From Manis javanica (taxonomy: Eukaryota > Chordata > Mammalia > Pholidota > Manidae), in the NCBI RefSeq assembly GCF_040802235.1, contig NC_133167.1, positions 2,701,001 to 2,765,000 on the forward strand: a DNA stretch of 64,000 nt. Direction: 5' to 3'. Below the pieces are notes generated by a model, which was given only the letters and a program-made list of their open reading frames with translations, searched no databases and was not told the DNA's origin. A program made the translations under genes and the position numbers. Each line of letters starts with the position of its first letter. Position 1 is the first letter of the stretch. Positions 45,880 to 56,710 of this stretch are shown here, piece after piece.

Positions 45880-46590
45880 ACTGACGTCACTCACTTGCAG
45901 CCCCAGGCACCGACCTCTCCGCCCTGTGACAGCAGGAGGCCACGCCAGGGGGCGCTGGCGTGCAGTCCTGAAGGGTCCCAAGCAGAGCCGAAGGCGGGTG
46001 CCCGGATAGGCCCCCCGCCGGCCTCCCCCCAGCTAGGAGCCCGGGCCGTGCAGACCCCGCGCCCTTCTGCGCCGGCAGCGTCGCGTTTCTTCCGGCCACC
46101 TAGACCCCTGGCCCCACGTACGCCCGTCCCAGCTCCCCCCAGCGGAGAGGCCTCCAGGCCGCGGCGAGCGGGGGGCCCTCCCGGGGTCGGGGCGCCGGCT
46201 GGCAGCACCCCTCTGCACCCCGCCCCGCCGGCCGCAGGCGCCCCTGCAGCGCCCCGTCCCGATCCCGCCGCCCGCTCCTGCCGGGCCCCAGGCGCCCACG
46301 CGCGGGAAGGGCGAGGCCACCAGATGGCGCCCGGTCCTCGGGGGCCTCCTTCCCGCCCCGCCGCCCGCAGTCGGGCCCCGGCCCCGCGAGCTCGCTGCCG
46401 GCCCTCTTCCTGCACCGGCGGCCTGGCGAGCCCTCGCCCACCCAGCTCCCCTGCCCCTCCCTCTGTGTCCTCCGCGGCCAGCCACTGCGACACGGTCACC
46501 TGTGACGCCCTCGCCTCAGGCTTGGCCCTGTCCTTGTCAAAACGCGGACGCCCAGGTTGCCCCCAGCCCAGCCCCATCACCCTGGGCCCG
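45880..46590. promoter_or_regulatory. Orphan CpG island in RAMP1 intron 2
   Basis: About 700 bp of CpG-dense, GC-rich DNA inside RAMP1 intron 2, with no recognised exon. Two long opposing frames (45891-46580 minus, 45895-46605 plus) cover the same DNA and are low-complexity Pro/Ala/Arg/Gly-rich, so they are unlikely to be genes. A plausible minus-strand donor (CACAG|GTGACC) lies near 46500, which would allow a transcript starting here to splice onto RAMP1 exon 3. Alternatives are a promoter of an antisense or intronic RNA, or an enhancer/insulator island given the CTCF-like sites at its edge. Confidence 0.6.
45939..45957 (+). promoter_or_regulatory. CTCF-like motif (plus orientation) at CpG-island edge
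   Basis: GCCACGCCAGGGGGCGCTG, a near-consensus CTCF site at the left shoulder of the intronic CpG island. Motif-based inference only. Confidence 0.55.
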
Positions 46591-46934
46591 GGCAGCCTTG
46601 CTTAATCCCTGAGGCCTTGGACTCCACCCCTTCCTTCCAGGCTGTCGCCTCTCTACTGCGGCCCTGTCACTATGCCCAGGGACAGACAGAAGTTACTCAT
46701 CTTGGCGGGTTATTAAAACCCATGTTTCTAATACCAGCTTCCACTTTTCTGCACTGCGTGTGGGCAGGGACCTTAGCATCTCTGCACGCCCTTCCCCTTT
46801 TCCCCACCCACCTTAGCGGAGGGGGGCAGCCATCAAACCCCTGCCCTGCTTTCCTCTCCCGCACACCCTGGCTCAGTCCACTGGCTGTCTGGGCTACAGT
46901 CCTTCTGCAGCCTCCTCCCACCCCAGCCTAAGCA

Positions 46935-47290
46935 CCATTGTTTTACACCTTCATGCTCCCCTGGGCTGGATTCAAAGGCCCCCAAGCAGCCTCCACCCTC
47001 ACCATATCCCCTCCTTCTCACTGGCCACACTGGTCAACGTCTCTGCCTCAGGACCTTTACACATGATGCTTTTTCTACCTGGAAGGCTCTTAACTCCAAC
47101 TTCACAGGCCAACCTCTACCCATCTTTCAAATGCCACTTCCTCAAAAAGGCCTTTTTTGATGCCTCGACTTCATCTGGCTCCCTGGTAAAGTGGGGGTTT
47201 CCTTCATACATGTGTCCTACTTTGTACTTTAATCCACACGATTATTCACTTGCTGCTGGTTTCAACAACTAGCCAGAAACACCAGGAGGG
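46935..47290 (+). repeat. L2 3' end
   Basis: TCTCTGCCTCAGGACCTTTACACATG, then TACCTGGAAGGCTCTTAAC, then AAATGCCACTTCCTCAAAAAGGCC, then ACCAGGAGGGAGGGAC match the consensus order of the L2 3' region, plus orientation. Confidence 0.85.
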
Positions 47291-47729
47291 AGGGACTGTG
47301 CAGCAAGCAAAATCCCATTTATCCTGCTCACAGGAGTCACCTCAAAAGCAGAGCGACGCAAGCTGAGGAAGAATGAGGCAGAGCGCCTGGCAGGGCCACG
47401 AGGAGCCGGAGGGGCAGTCTGAGCCCACGACCCAGTGCCGCGTGAGAGGCACGGGGGCCGATCCCGCTGAGGGTGTGTCACAAGCGCCCTGTAGTACAGA
47501 CAGCCCACAGCTGTGGGCAGCACACACCACGATCAGCAGTGAGACTAACACACCCCTCAAGGGTGAGTAGATAAAAACTAGTGTAAAGGCGATATGAAAA
47601 ATAAAGTTAATAAACCCGATTCAGTGACTCTAGGTGAAGTTTCTATTCCATAGAGAATCAGCAATCTTTTCAAAAGTCCACAGACCCTCTTCAGGCAGCA
47701 GAGAAAAACTTGGCAAATTCTTAACGTGG

Positions 47730-48830
47730 AAATTTTAAGTCAATATTCTTTGACTACAATATTAAAGACTAGGAATTAGTAAGAAAAGAGTAAATTAAAA
47801 AAAATTAAATCCCGAGAAATGAAAATGAAATTACTCATACAATTTTGGGGTCAAGCAAGAACTGAGAGATTCAATTAGAGACTATTAAGAAAAGACTGGC
47901 AATGGTACATGTACAGACTGGTGGGATAGAGCCAAAGCTGAATTCTGAGAAAAACCCATAGTTGTAAAGTATCTTATTACTAAATAAAGGGAAATGAAAA
48001 TAAGTGATTATCCAAATCAAGGCATTTTTAAGAATAGCAGCAAAATGAGTCTTCCCAAAGGTCAAATAATTCAAATATATTAATAATAATTAAAAACTAG
48101 TATTTATCGATATTTAAAATAAAACAGTAAAATGAATAAGTTTATGCCTTTTTTCCACTGGTGTCTAAAGATGATTCTTGAGAAACACAGTGTCCATGAA
48201 ATAGACACATTTCTGGGTAGTCTGATCTAGAAAAAAAGCAGAAAAAACTCCATATACAAAACAGACAGGAGAAAATTAGAAAAAAGATTAACAGGCAAAA
48301 GATATATGCTAAAAATTGGAAAATCCTTGAATTGGGATGCTTTTTGGGAAACTATTAACCATCAAACATTGACTTAAAAAGTAGAAAATCTGAGAAGAGA
48401 AATGGAAAATGTGATTAAAGAATTACTTTCACAAAAGGGGCTAGAGGCCGGCAGCTCTTCCACATTCTTAAGATCATGGAAACAGACATCAAACTCCCCA
48501 GTTCCCTGAAAAGTTAAAACCTTGATCCCAAAGCTCATGAGATGGCATGCCCACGTGCCTGGGAGCAATGGGTACCCACCACTTCCACTTACAAATAAAC
48601 ACAAAAGCCCTACATAAAATGCTGGCAAACTTCAGCCACATAGAGCTCCTTAAAGTGAGGTTTGTCTCAGGAATGCGTTAAACCTGTTACCATAAAACCA
48701 CACTGGAAACGTGTCAAAGGAAAATAACATGATCATTCCAATACAACTTGAGAAGGCACGTGATAAAATTCAACATCCATTTCTTATTAAAAACAAACAC
48801 TTTTTAAACCCAAGAGGTTCTTTTCCACAT
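47730..48830 (+). mobile_element. Old L1/HAL1 ORF2 fragment
   Basis: GTCTCAGGAATGCGTTAAACC, then ATAACATGATCATTCCAATACAAC, then GTGATAAAATTCAACATCCATT correspond to the reverse-transcriptase part of ORF2, plus orientation. Frames are extensively broken. Confidence 0.7.
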
Positions 48831-51800
48831 GGAATAAAAATCTCTCTTAAACCAACAGCAGACAGCACATTTATTAGTGGAACCCTAGAGCATTTTGACG
48901 CCGGTCAGGAATCGTTGTTTAAACTTTTAGCTGGTCAGGTCTGTTCTCTCTTGTGGTTTCCGCCTTTGGTGTTGGGACTCCCACTCCAGACTTCACAAAC
49001 TGTCACCTTGGAGCCTTCCTAAGCCGGGGCAGGGCCGGCCACTTGCCGCCACTTCCTCCTGTGACATGAAACCACGCAGTGGCCTGGCCCAGACTGTGTT
49101 CTGCTGGGCCTGAAGCCTGCCAGGCCAGCTTGTCCCAGCACCACAGACCAGGGAGGCAGGTGGTGCAGGTCGGGAAGCAGAGGCTGTCCTGCTGACTGAC
49201 CAAAACCATTTCACTTCAGTCCGAGGCATCGCTGTGGGGAGCACGCTGGGCCCTGAATCAGCTGTGCGTTGGGACAGGCGCCAGGAGTTGGGTGATGGGG
49301 AGATCGGACAGTCAATCCCTAAGTGAGGCAGGGCAGTGAGAGCCCCTCAAACCGGGCGAGTCCCATGAGAACAACGGGTAGGAGTCGTGACACACGTCTG
49401 TGGGCCCAGGGCTGACCGACCCGAGCACGCACGGTGCTTGGAAGTGAGTGCGACCGAGGCACGGAGGTGTGTATGGCGGTGGGTGTTTTCCTGGTTCCTG
49501 CCACAGTTTATCTCCTTTTGTTGCAAACAGGGACTCCTGGCATCTTGGTTTTCCCAGAGGGCACGGGGAACTGCCAGCTCCCCCAGGCCAAGCAATCACA
49601 GCATTGGTGTGTAATTTGTGTGCACATGCTATGGGGTTTCCACCCAATACTCTTGGGTCAATAAAAACCCAAAACCACACGAGAGGCTTCACACAAAGCC
49701 CCGCTGAGCAGAGGAGGTGACGTCCATCCCCAGGCTCCCTTCCAGCTCCCGGCTGGGCCATGCCACCCAACAGCTGCACCTGCTGCAAGAGGTGGGCAAT
49801 CGCCCCTCTCAGAGAACCAAGACTGTAAAGAAAGCAGAGGAAATAGGACCTCGGGAGGGCTCAAGAGAAGATGGGGGAGCGAATGAGATGGGCCGGTGTT
49901 TACTGCCAAAGACAGTAAGGCCACAACGCCAGCAGCCCCGCCTGGAGCCCATTGGCAGCAGAAGCTAGGCGGCCAGGGAGGACCGGGGCACCTGCCCTCT
50001 TGGCTACGGAAGGCGGGCCCGGGCTTCCTCCTCACCATCCCCAACCCACCGGGCCTCCGCTCCTCCTCTGGCTGCAGCCAGCCTGGCACTCCCATCCCGA
50101 CATTCCACAAGCGGAACACAAGACAGGGTTCTGGGGTCACCCGAGCCTGGGCAAAGCTGCACGGAGGGCAGTCCCTGTGCACACGGCAGAGATGAGGCTC
50201 TTGGGGGCTTCAGGGGCCCGGTGCTCACAAAGACCTGTCACCCACATCGACCCCCCCAGGGTCTTGCAGACACTTGGTAAGACTCCCAGCCTTGCGAGTC
50301 TGAACCCACCTCCACACACGTTTTTCCTTCCATCTGCGTCTCAAGGCCTACTCGGGAATGACCTGCCCAGGACCCCTCAGGCCAGGAACAGATTTCACGC
50401 TCCTTGTCCGGAGATCAGCGGCTTCTCTGCCCCTGATTCTAGGGTAGGATGGCAGAGAGGCACATGGCTCGCCTCTGGAAACCTCCCGGCCTGCTGCTCC
50501 CAGCCCAGGGCCTGTGGACCTCTACTTTCTCCAGCTCACTACTGGGCCTGGCACGCTGGGGTTACGTCCCCTGGCTACCCCCTTCGGATCCGCAGCACCA
50601 CTGTCCTGGACCTGCCCCCCATCCCTCATCACCCGACTGCAGCTGCCCCTTTGCTGTCTGTCTTCCTCCCTGGACTGTGACCTTGGGAACAGCAGGGCTC
50701 AGTGCTCCAGAGCCCACCAGGGCTGCTTTGAGGAGCCCTTGCTCCCCACGCCTGGGGTCACTGGCCAGGGGTGTGGGGTCACTGTCCCTTCCAGCCTGGG
50801 CTGCCCTGGGGCCCCACAGTGTATGAGGAGACCTAGGGTCTGCAGTGGGGAGGTGACCCATGGGAGTGACCCAAGGTGGCAGTGAGGTGGGTGGCCAGTG
50901 TCTGACCTGGGGTGCGCTTGGCTCCTCCATGTGGGTCACTGCTTCCCCTGCAGCCCCCCAGCAGAAGGCTCTCTGGGGGACCTCCTCCAGCCACCCATTC
51001 CCCACCCGTGCAGCCTCTTCACCTCCCTTCACTGCTTCTGTTCTATCAGCTCGAGGTGAGCAGGAATCTGGCACCTCTGCTCACGCTGGGAGGAAGCAAG
51101 AGGTTTCTAAATCCATTCCTGGTGCTGCGTGCAGCCCACTTTGGCGCCAGACACAGGCTCCCCACAGAGAGGGCCCACCGGGTGGGCAGGTGGGCGGCTG
51201 GGTCCTGACTTATCCTGCAAGAGCAGGCAAGGGCAGAAACCAGGCTCCTGGGGCCTGCAGCTCATGGAGATGAAGGCGCAGTTTTAAAATTCAGCAGCAT
51301 CTCTCATGGGCGCAGCAGGTCGGGGGGCTGCGCCTGCAGCGATTCTGGCCTACGGGGTCTGAGAGTGCAGGGAAGGACAGCTGATCACTGGGCTCTGCCC
51401 ACAGAGGACTGAGCACAGGCATAACCCCTATGGCCTACCTGCAGCTCCGGGGAGGGTCTCCTGGGACCCTGGCGCAGACACCCAGGGAGGTGAGGTTGCC
51501 TGCCAGATGCACCCAGGCCTGCCTGGGCCCCAGGGCTCCCCCCTCGCCAGGACACGGTGTGCACATGTGTCTGAGTCCCAGAATGAGGCACGACAGCCCG
51601 GCCACTATTTTTGGACACTAATGCCCGGGGCCGCTCGGAGGGTGTGGCTGAGGGTGGGGACACATGCTCAGCTTCCTGTCGTCCTCCCCAGTGGGGTTAC
51701 TGAGACCTGCCGGCAGGCGGGACTGTTCTGTGAGGGGCTCAGCAGAGGCTGGCATGGGATGCGCCTCCGGGACTGCTGGAAACGGCGGGCAGAGCAGCCA

Positions 51801-53410
51801 GGCGCAGGCCGTCGGGTGGGGGTGTGGAGAGTGACCCACCTGAGCCTGCTGTGTGCAGCGACACCACCTGCAACGCGACGTGGGGCAGGAGCAGCCAGGT
51901 GACAACCAGGAGACTGAGCCAGAAGCCCCACGGTGCCCACTGTCCCCTCAGGCCTGGTGACAGGCCCATTCCAGAGGGCCCCTCCCTGCCCGGGGGGTGG
52001 GGAGGAGCAGCTCTGGGGTCCAGGCAGCAGTCACTCCAGGGAGGCGGGTGGGGAGGCTGCCCCGGGCTCAGGCGGGGCTGTCCCTCCCTGCAGGCAGTCC
52101 GGGCAGGGCAGAGGGGCAGCTGTGGAGCAGCGCACAGCAGGCCCCCTCTGCCCTCCAGCAGGTTTCCTCCCCAGAGAAGGTACCCCGCAGGAAGTGAGGG
52201 GTGTGTGGTAGCATCAGGGCTTGGCGGGCAACTCAGAATCCCTCAGGGTCCCATGAATGTGGCCTCGGGACAGGGGCCGCTAGCCCAGGCCAGCTTACTG
52301 CACCAGCAGGAGAGGCCTCACTGCCACCCAGCGACTGTCCCGTCCTCACGTGGGGCAGAAGGCCACACCAGCCGGTGGGGTGGTCTCACCAGGTTCCCTG
52401 ATGCTGGGGGGAGGGCTAGTGCAGGGGCCAGTCCTTACCCACTCTTGGGCTCAACCCCAGGGAGCTCGAGGGGCTCCCCCCCGCCAGGGTGCTGGGAGGG
52501 GATGCGGCCAGGTCCTGAATCCCATGGTGGCTGGGGGGGGGGAGGGGGGAACGAGGCCCCCGAGGCTGGATTTCAGCTGGCTGCACCACTGGCCCAGCAC
52601 CTACGGCCTCAGCAAACAGCTGCTGACCTGAGTCACACATCTGGTTCTGAAGCCCTTCATAGTACCAAGGTGCACTCACTTCACTTTTTAAAGGCGAAGA
52701 ACCACACCCACAACTGGGGTAGGAGCAGGTCCCCCTGACACCCCCGTCCGTCCTGGCGACACTTGCCTCACCTCCCTGACGGCAGGTGGCTATGCAGGAG
52801 GGGAAGTCACCAGCACTAGAAAGGCTTCCCGCCACCCACAGGGGCTTCTCCATGATTCAAAATCACCCTGGGCTGCAATCCAGGCAGGCCCAGGCAGCCC
52901 CGGTGCACCAAGGGGGCGAGGATCCAGAGAATAAACGTTACAGGGACTCCGCAGACCTGCCCGGCTTCTGGGAAGGGGCCTTGAGATGACCCCCTCCCGC
53001 TTTGGCACAAACTGGAGGGGGCCAGGCACCGCCCCCCTGCCCATCCCCGGGGTCCTGCCTGCACCGCTCTGCAGAGGAGGAGCTCGCAGTCCACGAACCG
53101 AAGGCTCCTCGGCCTCGCTGCTGACGTAATAGGAATCCAGAGCCATGAGCTGAAGCTACACAGACCTCAGAAAACACGGCTGTCAGCACAGACCTGTTAT
53201 CCTGCGGGGCTGTCACCCGTGAACAAAGACAGCAAAAAGCTCCCCAGAGATTTCTGAATTCTGAGAATTTATTAATCACACAGCTTCTTTCTAGGGTCCG
53301 CTTCAAATAATTGCCGGGATTTCAAAGGATACATGCAAAAGGGAATGACGGAATTAAACATAATTAGACACGTTTGCGTGACGGCCTGTTTGCAAAGACA
53401 AGCAACCGAG
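48831..53410. other. RAMP1 intron 2 stretch, GC-rich, no gene recognised
   Basis: About 4.6 kb of GC-rich sequence with many open frames (largest 51824-52738, plus) but no domain, splice-bounded conserved exon or RNA gene that I can support. Contains a G-run cluster at 52532-52550. Some ancient SINE remnants are likely but not clear enough to call. Confidence 0.4.
52532..52550 (+). repeat. G-rich run with quadruplex potential
   Basis: Ten consecutive G, then A, then six G on the plus strand. It can form G-quadruplex structures and is prone to sequencing error. Confidence 0.8.
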
Positions 53411-53416
53411 AGCCCT

Positions 53417-53450
53417 ACGGACCACGGGCCACGACGGACCACGGGCCACT
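53417..53450 (+). repeat. 17-bp tandem duplication
   Basis: Two adjacent copies of ACGGACCACGGGCCAC plus one base, differing only at the last base. Confidence 0.95.
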
Positions 53451-53546
53451 ATGAAAAGGGGGCCGAACGGGGCCGTGTAAAAGATGGGAACAAAGTAGAG
53501 GACAGAAAGGAAGAAGGAGGTGTTGGAACATTAACTGAAAGCAGTG

Positions 53547-53610
53547 TGGGAGGGGGGAGGGGGAGAGGAGGAAAAGGGGATGGAGGAAGGGAGGGGAAGA
53601 GGGAGAGAAC
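53547..53610 (+). repeat. Purine-only tract
   Basis: About 60 bp almost wholly of A and G (GGGAGGGGGGAGGGGGAGAG and similar). Long polypurine tracts can form triplex DNA. Confidence 0.85.
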
Positions 53611-53734
53611 CGCAAAGCAGGAGGCGGGGTGCGGGGCAGAGACTCCTGCCGGAGGCCTGCGGTCTGACCACGTGGGCGCGACGGGAGGGGAGCTGGGCGT
53701 CGGCACCGCCCATCACGGGTGCCAGTGAAAAACG

Positions 53735-56710
53735 GTTCGCCAATATTTCAACCTCATTTAAAACATAAAGAAAACACATCATGTTACAACAATAGGGTGA
53801 AAAGGAAAACGATCAGCGTAGAGAGATAAAAATAAGACAGAAAGTGGAGCGCCTGAGGATAGAGCCCAAAGGACAAATAGGACAGCATTTCCTTTGTGAC
53901 AAGGCTTGCGGATCTCCAGACAAGAAAACAAAAAAACCCCAGCAATGAGCTGTTTGCAAGAGAGAAATGAAAATAGAATTATGACGGAAGGCTAAAAACA
54001 GTTGTGGTTAAACTTCAAATAGTTGGCATCTGGGATTTCAATGTTAGTAAGAGACAAAGAATAATTTAAAGCAAAAATCTACTAACTGTGTTGAGAGGTT
54101 CAGTATTTCATGGGTGAGAAAAGCAGCCGAATAATATGGGCTCTAACTGCATAACTGCATAAAGACAGAGCAAAATACACACGTAAAAACCTGCTAGAAA
54201 GATAAAGTAGAAACAACCGCAATATAATTAGAATTGAAGAATCAAATACTTCATTATCAAGTACACAGGAAATCCGGAAACAGGTAACGGAGCCGAATAA
54301 CACCACAAGGCAGAACCGATGAGTGTTTTGGCGGGAGTTCCACAGAAGGGACAGGACTCGTTTCATTTCCAAGTATTCGTGGTGTGGTCGCAGAAGGTCA
54401 TCATATACTAGGCCGCAAGGCAGATGCCCATAAAAACACAAAAGCAGAACTTGTTCATGCTGTGTTCTCTCACTACAGGAGAAGACGTTATAAGGATCAA
54501 ACAGAAATAAGACATGAGAACTAAAATGCACTTGCTTAAGGAAAAACTGTCTGAAGAAGAAAGTCAAGGAGACAATAACTATTAAAAAAGAGTGGCCATA
54601 ACATGTACAGAATGTACGAAGCAGGTCCTGAGGAGAAGCATTCTTTCTTTAAATGCTTTTATTATGTTTTTTAAAACGGTGAAAATAAAAAGATGAACTA
54701 ATAAGCATCTAAATTATTTCTCAGGAGAGAAGACATTTTTTTTTTAAAAATGGAAGGAAGAGGGGAAGTGATAAAAGTTAAAGCCAGAAGAAAAAGTTAA
54801 ACAGAAATAGCTATGGAAAACCTAGCCTATTCTCCAACGACTATAAACAGGGGCACAGTTAATGAAAAAGTGGGCCTCCTCATTTCCCTTTGATTCAGGT
54901 GGCATCTCAGCAAAGAAAAACATGAGAAATATATATAAAAAAATAGAACCTGAATGTGTAGGATATTCAACAATAACATATTATGCATTGTTATATTTCA
55001 GTGAGAAATTTGAAAGCTATAGACCAAATATTCATACCTAAAACACAAGCATTAAACAAAAAATAGAAAGTCTAAATTAGTCAACAGTGGAGGAAGAAAT
55101 GGGAGCAAGAAATCTCCCAAAGCACCCAGATCTGATGGTTTGAGCAGTGAATTCATTCCTACTTCCAAGGAACAAAGAATTCTCAGCACAGTCAAGTCTC
55201 CCGTCCTTGACGCCTACGCTCAGCTAAGCACATACGTTCCATCAGGTAAACGTGGTCCTGACCCGAAAGCCCAAGGAGACACGTGCAGGGGAAAACCAGG
55301 AACGGCCAATGAAGCAAATACTGTGGCGCTCACTGTGCTGGAGAGGAGGCAGGTCCGGAGGGTCAGGGGCGGCGGGGTTTGCCGGACTCATGCCCAGGGG
55401 CGTCCTGCTGGGAGTTCCGTGCTGGCCCACTGGGCCCACGGCCGTTTTGCACTAACTGCTGCAAGGCTGCACCCAAAGGTAACAGCCGATCAGTCCAAGT
55501 AGGCCAGCTGCCAATCCTCAGGACACAGGGGGACCCGTGATTCTCCCCACAGGAAGGGCTCTCGCAAACAGATGGCACTTGCCAGGCTGGTGGATCTGGG
55601 ACTGGCCATCTCTGTTAGAATCTCATGTGGCTTCTCATGGAATTTGGCAACATGGATCCTTAGTTCTTTTGGAAAAACACATGGAAAATACGTCAAAGAA
55701 AACAAAACATAATGTGAAATATAATGAAAGGGAACACACCAAGAAAGAGAGATCCTCTAAATTGTACATATATTATAAAACCATGGCAATTCAAATGGTG
55801 GGGTATGGCTCCCAAATGTAAGTAAATGTTGACTGAAATAGACATATAAGAATGTATTATGTGTTAAACTAAACATAACTAAACAATGGCATAGGAAATG
55901 TTAACAAATTTTGTTAGTCTAATGGAGGTGGGAAGGATATAAATTATAATTTATGAGTTAATGTAACTACTCACTCAAGAAGATAAATGTTATTTTGAAA
56001 CACAGAACACCTAAGTAGAAACAAAACATAATATTGTGGCCATACGACTCTCAAAATTGGGAGAATTGGATTTGTGGAATAGATGGGGCTGTGCCCCAAT
56101 CACAGACCTCTGACAAGCGAGTCAGGACACACATGTTAACTGAATAATTGATTAAAATGGAAAAGAAACACTGCCACCAAAATAAACACAAATGAAACAT
56201 GAAGAGAAAATATTGAGAACAAAATGACACATAGCTCCTCTCTACCATATTCCAAAGTTTGTTAAGGAAGGTTAAAAATGCCTCCAGTGACTCAAAAGAC
56301 AGGTAGTAAAGGTTATGGTCAGATAATTTGCACTTGAGAAAAACAAACTGCAAACAACTCTGGAATACTCAGCCTTACTAACTGATGCGATGGGCAAAAT
56401 AAAAGCGGAAATCTGATTTAAGCCGGCAGAAGTAAAATCTCTACAGACTCGATACTCATGTACCTGTGAGGGAACATGACCCATGTGGTTGCTAATATAA
56501 ATTAGTAAAATTCTTTCAAAGGGCAACTGGACAAAACTTATCCTGAGCCATAGAAGGTTCATGGCATGTGCTGTAGAAGCCCATTTACAAGAACTCGTAA
56601 CAAAGAAATGAGTCAAGAAGAGAAGCAAGGCTCTATGTACAGAAGTTCCGAGAGCCGCATCATTTATAATAGTGCGAACCTGGGAACGGCTCAACACACA
56701 CACGACTGAG
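53735..56710 (+). mobile_element. Long, decayed L1/HAL1 element
   Basis: A nearly continuous A-rich relic of about 3 kb. Recognisable blocks run in order: CCCAGATCTGATGGTTTGAGCAG (55126-), AACCATGGCAATTCAAATGGTGGGGTATGG (55780-), AAATTCTTTCAAAGGGCAACTGG (56508-), ATTTATAATAGTGCGAACCTGGG (56662-). The order matches ORF2 of HAL1/L1 in plus orientation, antisense to RAMP1. 55200-55600 is GC-richer and may be a separate insert. No intact frame remains. Confidence 0.7.

Noticed and set aside
45891-46605. Opposed 229- and 236-codon frames over the intronic CpG island
   Set aside because: Fully overlapping on opposite strands with low-complexity composition. Best explained by the island itself.
51824-52738. 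304-codon plus-strand frame in RAMP1 intron 2
   Set aside because: The longest open frame in the window, but Gly/Pro/Ser-rich with no domain, and the same DNA is open in other frames. No splice or expression evidence.
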